DNA of 64,000 nt from Heterodera schachtii (taxonomy: Eukaryota > Nematoda > Chromadorea > Rhabditida > Heteroderidae). The translations under genes and the position numbers were made by a program. Positions 32,593-44,200 of the stretch are shown here, in pieces. The stretch is from contig SIJG01000108.1 of the NCBI GenBank assembly GCA_023374025.1, forward strand, positions 226,993 to 290,992, read 5' to 3'. Each line of letters opens with the position of its first letter. Within the stretch, counting starts at the first letter, position 1. The notes under the pieces were generated by a model that did no database searches, had not been told where the DNA came from, and was given only the letters and a program-made list of their open reading frames with translations.

Positions 32593-33262
32593 TTAAATTT
32601 CACTTCCGCACAGTTCGCCGTCCTTTTCCGCCGCTTTGACCCGCCATGGGCACAATAATGGCCTAAATGAAGTGCAAATTTTAATTCGATGTGAACACGT
32701 TGGAAAAAGCAAATTATGATGGGGTGATTTTTTTGAAAAAAAAAAATGGATTTTTATTAACACCAAATTTTAAACGGGGGCCAACATGAATGTGAGAAGG
32801 AAGTCAGTTTTTCGAAGGGTAGAATGTCCCAAATCTTTGTCTAACCCTGAAAATTGTCAAAATCTTCTTTCAAAAAAACTCGATAATGTCATAAAAACAG
32901 ATTTTTGATTGCTTATCACTAATCCCGTATCCGAACTCGAACAGAAAGTCGAAGCTTTAAATTTTCGATTTTTTCTTTCTTTTTTTTACTCACCCAATGT
33001 ATTTTTTGTCGTCACCTAAACTAATGATGACATTGTTCAATTTGTTCGGCATTTTGTACTCCCATTGAACCGGCGCGGTGTCCCCAATTTTGCATCGTTT
33101 CATTATCCATCGGAAGTCCAGTTTATTTCCGCTTGCTTTGCTCAATGTCAGCTTTTCTTGCGTTCGAACATTCACCGAGTCAAATGGCACAATTAATGTT
33201 GGCATCGAATGAACTGTAAATTGAATTGTGTAGCTGACGCAAGTGGTGGCATCGAGAAATTT
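32593..33262 (-). pseudogene. F-box-like family, copy G6m (exons 4-5 only)
   Basis: Minus-strand exons 33262-32994 and 32662-32593, phase 2 between them. Exon 4 reads KFLDATTCVSYTIQFTVH, VPFDSVNVRTQEKLTL, KRCKIGDTAPVQW and ends KKYIG. Exon 5 reads PLLCPWRVKAAEKDGELCGS and ends EI. It is open throughout and shows the intact form of the LCGSE-type tail. Exons 1-3 are absent: beyond 33262 the DNA becomes the opposite-strand copy G6p, so this copy was beheaded by rearrangement. Confidence 0.65.
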
Positions 33263-33270
33263 CTGAGCAA

Positions 33271-34239
33271 ATTGGATTTGTATGTGTATTCATACCGTGG
33301 CATTGAGCAGCCACTTTGGCGTGTTTTTGCCCGCGAAATTTGGCCAATTTTTGCGCCAACCATTCTCCGCTTGGGCTTTCGCACTGGTGCACACTTGCAC
33401 AATTTGTGTCGCCGAACTTCGCCGACAATTCTCACTGATCTCAATCGGTTGAATTCCATCAATTCCGGTCGACTGTTTCCCGCCGATGTGCCAAATGATG
33501 AGAATCGGCCAAATCCAACTGCTGCAACTGCTGGCCAAGAAGCACTGTCCAAATGGTTGCACACACCGACAGGAAATGACCAACCGAAGCGATTGTGTTT
33601 CGAGACTCCTAATGAGTCGGTAGCAAAACAATGGGTCGACAAGTTCAGACAGGTGTGACTGCTGGCCGGCCACTTTTTTTTTGCCATTTTGGTGCACCCC
33701 AAAACGTCGTCGGGACAAAAAGCGCTTAAAAATTCTAAAAAAATTTTCAATAGAAAATTATAAAAAAAAAATTTTCGAAAATTTTATGGTAAATTTTCAA
33801 AAAATTTTCCAAAAAATGTTAGATTTTCTCAAGAATTTTTTCTTATAATTTTCTTTTAAGAATTTTTTTAAGTTAGTACATTTTTCGGAATTTTTCAGCG
33901 CTTTTTGGCATGAAGACATTTTGTCCTACTCCATTGCTATATTTAAACCAATTTTCGTTTCCCATTGTTTAGGCATTTCTCCGTGCCACCAATTCTTCTT
34001 CTGCCTGCTACAAAATCCATTTTACTGTTAATTCGGCCCCAACAACATCAATGGTGCCATTTGAATTGGTGAACGAACGGACCAAGTAAAAGCTGACACT
34101 GATCAGCAAAGCAAGCGGATATGGCTGGGACTACCGATGGGTGATGAAACGATGCCAAATTGGGGAGACGGCGACGGAGGCGGCGGTTCAATGGGAGGAT
34201 AAAAATTTGAACGAATTGAACAGTGTGATCATTAATTAA
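33271..34239 (+). pseudogene. F-box-like family, copy G6p (partial exon 3, exon 4 with stop)
   Basis: The exon 3 part 33271-33652 starts inside the exon (LDLYVYSYRGIEQPLWR), lacking about 25 codons, and includes EIWPIFAPTILRLGF and KWLHTPTGNDQPKRL. Exon 4 is 33973-34239 (AFLRATNSSSACYKIHF, VPFELVNERTK). The codon after ERTK is TAA at 34087-34089 where other copies have GAA, a nonsense change; the frame is otherwise open to TAA at 34237. No exons 1, 2 or 5 are found. Confidence 0.7.
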
Positions 34240-35559
34240 TTTGTGTGGCGACAAAAAATGCAAGGAGTGAGTATGAAAAAACAAAAGAATTAACAAATAA
34301 TTACAAGTTTTCATCATAACATTTAATTTCTTACTGCTGGGTTGGAATTTGAGGTCAGCATATTCGGGGTCGGGGTCGACCAATTCGTTCGGGGTCGGGA
34401 TTCGGGGGCCCAACCCTACGACGGGTGTTAAGAATATTCTTTACCAATTAGTATAAATCCTATGGCTTTAGTTCGACTGTTTAGAATGAGATAGGAAAAT
34501 TTATCATAACTAAATACTACACTTTCAAATTTTATATTAATTTTTAAAAATTCTCAATAGTGTCGAATTTACTCAATGTCGAAATGGCCAGTGTCGAAAA
34601 TGCAGAAAAACAGTGAAAGTTTTTGAAATAGTTCAGTGTCGAAATTGCTCGGTGTCGAAAATGTAGTGTCGAAAATAATCAGTGTCGAATTTACCCAGTG
34701 TCGAAATTACATAGCGCCAAACTCGGTGTTTCTCATTTGAATTTTCGGTGCTTTATTGGATTCGTGTTCGGAGTTCAAAATCGGTCGAAATGAAATGTCA
34801 GATTCCTATTTTACGATACGACCATGAAAATCAATTTTTGAAAAATTGAATTTTTGGCGCTACTTACAAATTGAACTATTTGGAATTCCATCAAAAAACA
34901 ATATGGGGGGGGAGGCCTTTCAAAATTTAAAAAGATTTCATATATGCAAAAAATTTTTATAAACATTCCCGTGTTTAATAAACTTAAAACTTTCACGGAA
35001 ATTTTTTTTCGTGAAATTTTCAAGTTACAAAAACATGCTGATTTTTGTAAAAAATTTGTACCTGATAGAAAAATTCAGAAATTTTGCAGGCAGAAAGTAT
35101 TTATACTAAGGTATTTCTCTGCAAAAATTCATATTTTCTAAAAAGTACGAAACGAACAGGAAAATCAGCATTTTTAAATTCCGTGAATCTTATTTACATA
35201 AAAAAAGAATCCCTGCTGATCACGAATCTGACATTTTATTTCGACTAATTTCTAATCCCCAACCCGAACAAAAACAGAAAATTTGAATTTTTAATTTATG
35301 ATTTGTTTTTTCAAATTTAGGCTAGGAAACAGGAATCAGTCAAAATAATTGACAAATTCATGATCAGGGACACTAAAAACTCCCGCCCAGTGCCAAATTT
35401 TCATGACCAAAAACTTTAAAAAATTTTGCAACCCAAAAGGGTTCGTTCGCCCTTTTGTTTTTACTTTTTGATAAAATTAAAAATAATCCACTTTATAAGT
35501 AGCGCCGAATTTTTTTGAAGTTTTGCATTTTCTTCAAATCTATTCACTAATTTGCTTCA
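34240..35559. repeat. Repeats and A+T-rich DNA
   Basis: A GGGGTCGGGGTCG repeat ends in GGGGGCCCAACCCTA (34360-34418). 34558-34712 is a degenerate AGTGTCGAAA tandem repeat. 34760-35340 holds two copies of the GATCACGAATCTGAC dispersed sequence. No gene seen. Confidence 0.45.
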
Positions 35560-35805
35560 CATTTAGCACTTAATTTAGGCCATTGTCCCGCACCGTCGAA
35601 ATGTGCGGAAGTGAAAAATAATTGAGAAATGATCGGCTGTTTTGGAGATGATTATTGAATAGACAAATTGATGATCTGTTAATTATTTTTGATGCCTCAT
35701 TTTTGCTTGTTAATTTTGCTGATTCTTTTTGAAAAATTGTAAAGAGAATTTAGTCTGACCTTTTTTCCATATTTTTTGTTTTTCATTAATGACTAAGGCT
35801 CGGAT
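35560..35805 (+). pseudogene. F-box exon 5 / LINE chimera, second copy
   Basis: CTTAATTTAG then GCCATTGTCCCGCACCGTCG, family 3' flank, then TTTCATTAATGAC. It matches 22641-22860 reversed. The sequence resumes after two inserted elements at about 37846 (TTAATAACTGCCCAAATCCC). Confidence 0.55.
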
Positions 35806-36280
35806 TTTTAAGCGCGAAAAAATCCAAAAGCTTAATTAAATAAGGGCGAAAAAAGCGCGAAAATAAGCATGAAAAAATTCCAAATTTAGTGGTGAAATTT
35901 GTTAAAATTGCTGTTTTCTCTATGTAAATTAGTTAAAATTAAGTCAAACAATTTTATTTACTGATTGCAGTTAGAAATGAAGTACATTTAGAAATTTTCA
36001 GGATTTAAGGGTCGATTTTCAGGGGTGTATTTTTTCGAATTTTTTTGGGTCGATTCTTAGGAGTGTATTTTTTTGAAAATTTTTAGGTCGATTTCCGAGA
36101 TTTTTTTGGTCAATTCTTAGAGGGTGTATTTTTCGTTTTTATTGCATTTTTGTTAATAAATTTCCCAAAAATCGCGAAATAAGAACGAAAATAAGCATGA
36201 AACGCTAAAATAAGTTCAAAAACTTATTTTAAGGGCGACGCAGAAAAAATAAGCAAAAACTTAAGAATCCGGGCCCTATT
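35806..36280. mobile_element. Inverted-repeat element (GGATTTTTAAG ends)
   Basis: Ends GGCTCGGATTTTTAAGCGCG and (inverted) GGGCCCGGATTCTTAAG; ATTAAT occurs at both flanks. The interior has repeated GTGTATTTTTTTGAA words. No gene. Confidence 0.5.
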
Positions 36281-36296
36281 AATCGGTGGGGGTCGA

Positions 36297-37835
36297 CTGG
36301 GCGCCGGCCAACTGGGCGCCAGCCTGGTTTTTGGAGCATAACTCTTTTCATAGTTGTCCGAATTGAATAAATTTAAGAGCATTCGATAGCCCTATGTATT
36401 CTCTATTAGCATCCAAAAAATCGAAAAATTTCATTAAGTTTCAGAAAAGTTATGGCCAAAAAAACTAGACAAACTGGCTTTTCCGAAAATTTTTTGCCAT
36501 AACTTTTTTGAAACCTGACGAAATTTTTTGAAATTTTACATGCTAATAGAGCATACATAGCAGGGGTGGGACAACTCTCGCCTCTCGTCTCTCGCCTCTC
36601 GCCAACTCTCGCCATTTTTGGTACTCTCGCCTCTCGTCTCTCGCCTCTCGTTTTTTGGGACGAGAGGCGAGAGTTGAAAATACACCCCTAAAGATTGAAC
36701 TTTTGAGCAGTCAGAAAAATTTTCAAATTTACACGAAAAAAAAATCATAAATCCCTTTCTCTCCTTCCTTAATATCTTTTCTATTTTTGGGTAGCTCCAA
36801 TTCAAATATGGTCTGGTGGCTAAACCTTCTGCCTTTCATTATTTTTCTCTTGTGTTCAATTCCCCAACGGAACATAAATTTTTTAATATTTTTTTACATT
36901 ATTTCAATTGAAATTTAATTAATAAAAAATATTCGACTTAAAATTATTGTTTTTTCTATTTTTAACAGCCAAAACCCGCAAATTTAACCAAAACTTTGAT
37001 CATTTTTTGACAAAATGTTAACAAATCTCACTCAAAATTTCAAAATTTTTCCGGCGGCGCCTATCGGCACCGCCGGACTCCGCACCCGCCCACAATGTTC
37101 CAAAAAAGTTTTTTTGAAAAAACTGCGCCACAAAAAAAGCGATTTAAAAACAAAAAATTTAAAAAACAAGTTTTGGTCATTTTTTGAATAAAATCTGTTA
37201 ACAAATCCGAAGTCAATTTTGAAAATTTTTTCGACGGCGCCTACCGGCACCGTCCGGTCCCAACTGTCCCCGAAGTTTTAAAAAACGCAAAGCAAAAAAA
37301 AGGTGGTTTGAATGGCAAAAAAATGGACAAATAATAAAGTTTGTTTGTAAAATAAAAATATTTCATGAAAATATTTATTTTATTTTCATGAAAAAATTTT
37401 AAAGATTTTTTTTTGGATTTTACAGGACATGGACTCGGTTTAAAAGTTAGGGCCCTGACCCGGCTTTTCTGGACCAGGCAGACCCGGTATTTGCCCAAAT
37501 ACCCGGGCCCGTAACCCTAATTATATACGATTTTGAAGTTTTAAAATTAAAAAATAAGGCTACTGAAAAAAATGAAAAACTCTCGCCTCTCGTCCTCTCG
37601 CCTCTCGCCAACTCTCGTGTTTTTGGGGACTCTCGCCTCTCGCCAAACTCTCGCTCTCGTCTTTTTGGGGACTCTCGCCTCTCGTCAAACTCTCGCTCTC
37701 GTCTTTTCTGAGACAAGTCACACCCCTGATACATAGGGCTATTGAATGCTCTTAAATTTATTCAACTCGGACAAGTATGAAAAGAGTTATGCTCCAAAAA
37801 CCAGGCTGGCGCCCAGTTGGCCGGCGCCCAGTCGT
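36297..37835. mobile_element. Inverted-repeat element M6 (CTGGGCGCC arms), interrupted
   Basis: The left arm CGACTGGGCGCCGGCCAACT then GGGCGCCAGCCTGG is exactly mirrored at 37795-37835. The interior TATTCTCTATTAGCAT and GGGCTATTGAATGC relate it to M1-M4. A 1.17 kb hAT-type element is inserted in it. Confidence 0.75.
36561..37728. mobile_element. hAT-type element nested in M6
   Basis: Termini CAGGGGTGGGACAACTCTCG and (inverted) CAGGGGTGTGACTTGTCTC. Exact 8-base duplication ATACATAG (36553-36560, 37729-37736). Contains CGAGAGGCGAGAG arrays at both ends, a tRNA-like segment at 36812-36865, two GC palindromes (37050, 37230) and a nested TAGGG...CCCTA insertion (37449-37519). No transposase. Confidence 0.85.
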
Positions 37836-37836
37836 C

Positions 37837-38055
37837 CTGGTCCGCTATTAATAACTGCCCAAATCCCAGAAATATGGGAAAAAGTCAATTAATTTGCCCT
37901 GTCCCAAAAATTCAAAATTCGGTAAACCCAGTCGAGTTTCGTCCGATTTCTCTCCTATGTTCTGCTGTTTCCAAAATTTTGGAAGAAAATATAGCAGGAA
38001 AAATAAAAATTTTTCTTTTGTAAATAGAAAATCAAATGATGTAATTTACTTCGAC
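37837..38055 (+). pseudogene. LINE reverse transcriptase fragment
   Basis: Frames read NCPNPRNMGKSQLICPVPKI, NPVEFRPISLLCSAVSKILE then, after a stop and shift, NRKSNDVIYFD. This is the fingers-to-palm region of a non-LTR retrotransposon reverse transcriptase, sister to 22395-22640. Confidence 0.7.
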
Positions 38056-38299
38056 TGGAATGGATTTTTTCCAAAATTTTTTGTTTTCACTGATCATTTT
38101 CCTCATTTTCGACGACTTTTTTTCTGCTTTAAAAACGCTTTTTTTGAGGCGCGCTTATTCCAAAAATGTTGTTGGACAGCGGGGTGGGCCCGGGAAAAAT
38201 TAATTTTTTATTTCGCTATTTATTTTATAAAAATCAACAAATACGAAATGGGAAATGCAAATGCCAATTCTCGAAACTCCCTCCGAATTTAGTCATTTC

Positions 38300-41200
38300 T
38301 CACTGTCCCCGTTCATTTCTATTCATTTCATCCAATTGTTCCTTCGTAATTCCGAGGCGTGCCGGCGGGACATAGCTGCTGTTTGATGATTCATTCAATT
38401 GTTCATCCGTAATTCCGAAGCGTGCCGGGAAATTGCTGTTGTTTGATGATGATGGATTGAATGTGTTGTTTCCTTAAATGATTGGCTGTGGGAATGAGGC
38501 GGCCCCGAAATTAATTAATCATTAATTAATGCATATGATTGGCTCATAAAATGCGATGCTACGGTGATTAGTGATTTTTAAGTTGTTCGGACTCAATTAG
38601 AAGATATTGACTAAAAATGATCATCACAAGGGTTGGGAATTATAATTAATAATAATTTTGAAATATTAAATAAATATTTACGAAAAGAAATGTTGACTAA
38701 CACATTGAAAAAGGTGCAGTTTTTTTTTACAAAATTTGAATTTTTCAGATTTAAAAATTTCTTCGTTTTACATCTTTACTTAATTATGTGCCCTATTTAA
38801 CGCTTTCTAAGAATTTTTGTTTAAAAAAATCATAATCGAATTTTTATTTTTATTTTGGTGTACATTTTATGTGCATATGTTACTTTTCGCTACCTGTCGA
38901 AATGCCGACAATTTTTAAAAATGTATAAAAATCTTTATTCCTGTTGAATTTCTTTTAATAGAAAAACTTAATTTGCTTTAATCCAAATCAATTTTCTTTT
39001 TAAATTTGGAAGCTAATAAAGCAGATTTACGATGTCATGACAACTCGTACAAAAGGCAACATCAGGGCTGGCCGTGATTGAATTTCAAGCACGGGATTGC
39101 GGGATTTTAGGAATTTCAAAAAATTTAGAATTAAATTTTAAAAAACTACAAAAAACTAAATATACCTGGCCATTTTAAAAAAGAAATTTTTTAGAGGCTG
39201 GCGGTGCCGATAGGCGACGTCGAAATTTTTTTTAAAAATTCTAGTTGAAATTTGAGAGAAAAATTGCTTTAATTTGATCGATTTGTTAAAAATTTATTCA
39301 AAAATATTTGGCATTTTGTCATTAAAAATTTTCAAAAAATCAATAAAATCCCGCACAAAAATACATAAAATAAAAATGTCGTCCAAAAAAAAAAACGAAA
39401 ATTGTGGCGAAGCGACAAAAAAGAGACGCCCCTATTTTCTGGACGAAAACCCCAAATTATGGTGTAATCTTTACATTAGCACTAATAACCAAGGATAAAG
39501 TCAGATTTTATGTTTTATAAATAAATAGAAATATTTAATGCCGTTATTCGTGATATGAAAACATCCCTAAGATTTACTAGAATCCGGTAAAAAACAAGAC
39601 TCTTTACTCATTTTAAATCTAAAGTTTGGAATATCGTTATTAAAAAACCATCAAACTAAAAAATATGCTTATAATTTGCTCATAGCCTTAAGTGTTCTAA
39701 ATCATATTGTAAAATTTCTAAGAATTTCATTAACTTTAAAATAAATTATGGCCAAAAATGTTAGACAAAAAAGTTTTTGGTTTTTTTGGTGATAACTATG
39801 GCTGGGAAATTTAGGTAAGAAAAACCGCGAAATAGGTATTTAAATAGATACAAAAAAGCTCAAAATAGGTACAAAATAGGAAAATAAAATTTTTTATTAA
39901 CGATTTTTAGTGGAAAAAATGCCGTAATTGCGTGCAGTCAAATTAATTTCTCAAAATGTCATTGATTGCTTTAAATATTTAAAGAATAGATTATTAAAAT
40001 TTAAGGAATCTAATGATTTCTTAATAAACATAAAGGAAATGAAAGCTAAAACAATTTAAGAAAAATTAAAAATTTGAAATTTTGTTACAAAATTTTCAAT
40101 TTTCGGTGCAACATTAATGAAAATAATTTGAAAATGCAAACTCATTTAACTGTTAATTGTTCCATTTTTCTTAACCATTTTGTTAAAATTTCTCTTTTTC
40201 TTCTGTGATTATACCGGCACCGCTTGGCCCCAAATTCCCTTATTTTTAAAGACTTTTGACTCAATTTTAAATCTAAATTTGTTTTTTGTCATCATTTCCA
40301 GAAAATTTCACCAAAACATCTTAATTTTTACATTATTTAAAAAAAAAACCTAAATTTTAGGGACAATTTTGGAGAAAATTTTTCAATTTACATATGCTTT
40401 TTAATTAAAAATGTAGTTAAAATTGTTTTTTTTTTCTATTCCGTTCTGTTGGCACCGTTTGGCCCTCAAATTGCTTTAAATCTTTAGTAAAACTTCCAAA
40501 GTTTATCCTTTTTCATGCAAAATTGTTAATTGATCGAATATTTATAATTTAATCATTCCCATACCTTCTCCTGTCGTTTGCTGTTGTCCTTCAATAAATG
40601 AACGTAATGCATTTCCTGCAGATGTTCCGCTTTGGTTGAGTACGTTTTGCCATAATGGGTCTAAGAACAATTAATTAATTAATTAGTTAATCCATGCATT
40701 ATGATAGGACAAAATTACGGGTGGATATATTCCGATTTATAAAAAACTCTTTATATATTTAAGAAAAAAGCCAAAATATTTAAGAAAATATTGAAAAATG
40801 AGAAACTTAACGCATTACAAAATTGAAAATTCCCTTCTAATCAGTGCTGGGCGTAATTACGGATTACGGCCTTTTTGGACCCGTAATTACGGGTTAAGGG
40901 TTTTATATGTTTTTGTTTTGCTGAATTTATGCAGAAAGCAGCAGCAGAAAATCCCCATCGATATCTCAGAGCAATCTCATTTAAGACAACAGTAAAATTC
41001 CTGATAAGAGCGATCGTTAAAAACTTATAACTCAAAATTATGTCTCAGTGACGAAATGATAGGTAACCCTTTTCGCTACCAGTCGAAATGCCGACAACTT
41101 TTAAAAATCTTATTGAAATCTTTATTCCTGTAGAATAGAAAAATTTAATTTGCTTTAAGAGGCTGGCGGTATACGTGAAAAGGTGCTAGGTCGATCCAAA

Positions 41201-44200
41201 AAAAAAACTCAGTGTGGGCGTTCCAAAAAAAACTCAGTGATTGATTGGTCATTTTCAGGAAGCCGATCGCACCATTTTCGGGGCACCAAAAGTGCCTGAT
41301 CCGGAACCCGGACCGGCCCGGTTAAGAATAATTTTTTGTTCAGTTTTTCAAGGGCTATCTCCCAGGCCGGGTCCGGTTCTTGATCAATTCACTTGGAGCC
41401 CGTCATGGGTCGGGCACATCTGCCGGAGGGCCCTCAGCCTCGCGCCCGACCCTGTCGATGGCCAACCCAAGCTAAGCTTGCCGGTACCAGCGGCTTTTTT
41501 GTACAGCTCAATGAGCTCTACAAAACGGTATCAATGGCGTCAGGCTGTGTCCACTACAAATGGAGAAAATTGGCGAGAAGTGATGCGAAAAATTGAAAAA
41601 ATAAAAAAAATTTCTCGTCAATTTTCTCCATTTGTAGTGGACACAGCCGGACGCCATTGATACCGTTTTGTAGAGCTCATCGAGCTATACAAAAAAGCCG
41701 CTGGTACCGGCAAGCTTAGCTTGGGTTGGCCATCGACAGGGTCGGGCGCGAGGCTGAGGGCCCTCCGGCAGATGTGCCCGACCCATGACGGGCTCCAAGT
41801 GAATTGATCAAGAACCGGACCCGGCCTGGGAGATAGCCCTTGAAAAACTGAACAAAAAATTATTCTTAACCGGGCCGGTCCGGGTTCCGGATCAGGCACT
41901 TTTGGTGCCCCGAAAATGGTGCGATCGGCTTACTGAAAATGACCAATCAATCACTGAGTTTTTTTGGATCGACTCACCACGACGTGAAAAGATGTTAATG
42001 GTTTGATCAAGATTTTAAGGGTCAGCGGGTTGGAGAGAGATCGGCGGACAAATTGTTAATGGGATCGATCCATAAATTTGACTATTTTATTTTTAAGTCA
42101 ATTTTTGCGGCGCGCTTTTTCAAAAACTTTTCGGGAACAGAAGGTCTGGCGGTGCCGCTAGGCGACGTCGGGAAAATTTTTTGAAAATTTTGTCAATTTC
42201 TTAAATGATTTTGTCCAAAAATAACCAAATATTGCACTTTTGGACTCAATTTCTACCTAGTTAATAAGTAAAAGCCGGTCCGGCGGTGCCGATAGGCGAC
42301 GTCGAAATTTTTTTAAAAAATTCTAGTTGAAATTTGAGAGAAAAATTGCTTTAATTTAATCGATTTGTTAAAAATTTATTCAAAAATATTTGGCATTTTT
42401 TCATTAATAATTTTTAAAAAATCAATAAAATCCCGCAAAATCTCGCACAAATATTAGATTTTAAAGTGAAAATTTTGCGGGACCGGATCCCGCAGGTATA
42501 AATCCTGCATTTCCCAAAAATGCGCGGATTGGGATCCCGCAAAATCCGTCCGGCGCCGGGCTCTAGACAGCAGCATCACTTGGGAGGAATAAATGCAATA
42601 ATCGCTGATGAAGTTTCATCAAATTGATCAGCTTCTCGAAGGAATTTTGCGCGCCCTTTTGTTGATTTTTTGAAATTTTGTCACATAAATGGGAAGTACC
42701 CAGATTTTTTCCAAAAATGACCAAATTTAAATTTTAGTTATTTACCTAAATTTCGCAGCCTTAGTCATAACTTTTTGAAACTTTATTAAACGAACTTAAA
42801 GTCACATAAAATGCTAAAAAAATTATTTAGAAAATTGTTGAGCCAAAAACTCAAAATTTGAAAAATTTTAATTTTCGACTTTGTTCGAATTCGGGTCCGG
42901 GATCCCGAATTGGTCGAAATGGATGCTATATTCGTGGTCAAAGACCTCGAAAATTCCCAATTCTTGTTTTTAGGACTTTTTTAACATAAAAAACATTGAA
43001 AAAGCTTTTGACCAAGGTTAGTTTCAATTTTTGTAACTCAAAGAATTTAGTGAAAAGTGGCTTAAAATGAAATACGCGTCCCTAGTTTTACAAAAAAATA
43101 GAAATAAGGGTGCAAGCAATAAATAAAAATAGGAAAAATTATTTCGGCGTCCAAAAATGCCGAAATTTCCATAACCCAAAGTTGCATGCATTATTATTAC
43201 TTTTTCAAAATGTAATCCAAATTAAAATTCCAATTTATTGCTTTACCTGTTGCTAATTGACCACTGTAATCCGGTAGTTTTGAAAGCAGATCTGAGATTG
43301 TAAAGACTAAGATAATTACTTTACAAGTTTGGAATATTGTTATTAAAAAACCATCAAATAATAAATTATGCTTATAACTTTGCTCTTAGCCTTAAGTGTT
43401 CTAAATCAGACTGCAAAATTTCAAAGAATTTTTTTTATTAAAAAATAAGTTATGGCCAAAAATGTTAGAAAAAGTAGGTTTTTGGTTTCTTTAGGTCATA
43501 ACTTTGGAAAAAATCTTATTGAAAATGGACCTCATAAGAAGGGCGTGTAATTATATGGAAATCCATATTTTTTTCCTGGACTATTGGAGGCCTGAAACGT
43601 ACGAAAAACATGTTTTTAGCTTGGTTTGAAGCTTCTAGGATGGATTTCTATATCCATTTTTTCCATATTTTTCCATATTTCGCGATTTATGTCCATATTT
43701 CCATATTTTGGCATTATGTCCATATTTTATGTCCATCTTTTGGCATTTTTCCAAAAAACCTCTATTAGAACGGCCCCACATCAGCTAAATTGAGATTTTG
43801 ATCCCCCAAAATCGGAAAATTTTTCAGAAAAACTTTTTTTGTCAAAATTTTGTCGAAAACTATTGTATAAATTTCAATTTTCTTAAAATTGAAAATTTTG
43901 GGTCAAAAATAAGTAAAAAAAACGAAAATTTCGCTTTTCGGTTTGATTTTTCGGTAAAAATTTTGAGAAAATATACCCTTAATTTTGGAAAATTATGTCC
44001 ATGTTTTTGCCATTTTATGTCCATACTTTGAGATTTTTGCTTTTTTATGTCCATATTTTGCGATTTGTTGTCCATATTTTATGGCCATATTTCGTGATTT
44101 TATATCCATATAATTACACGCCCTACTCTTAAGACTAATTACTCAATTCTAAATCTAAAAATTTTACCAAAACATTTCTAATTTTTATTATAAAACTCTC

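Noticed and set aside
41241..41899. Proline-rich frames in the palindrome arms
   Set aside because: The same frame appears on both strands because of the palindrome; no splice or start context, no recognised family.
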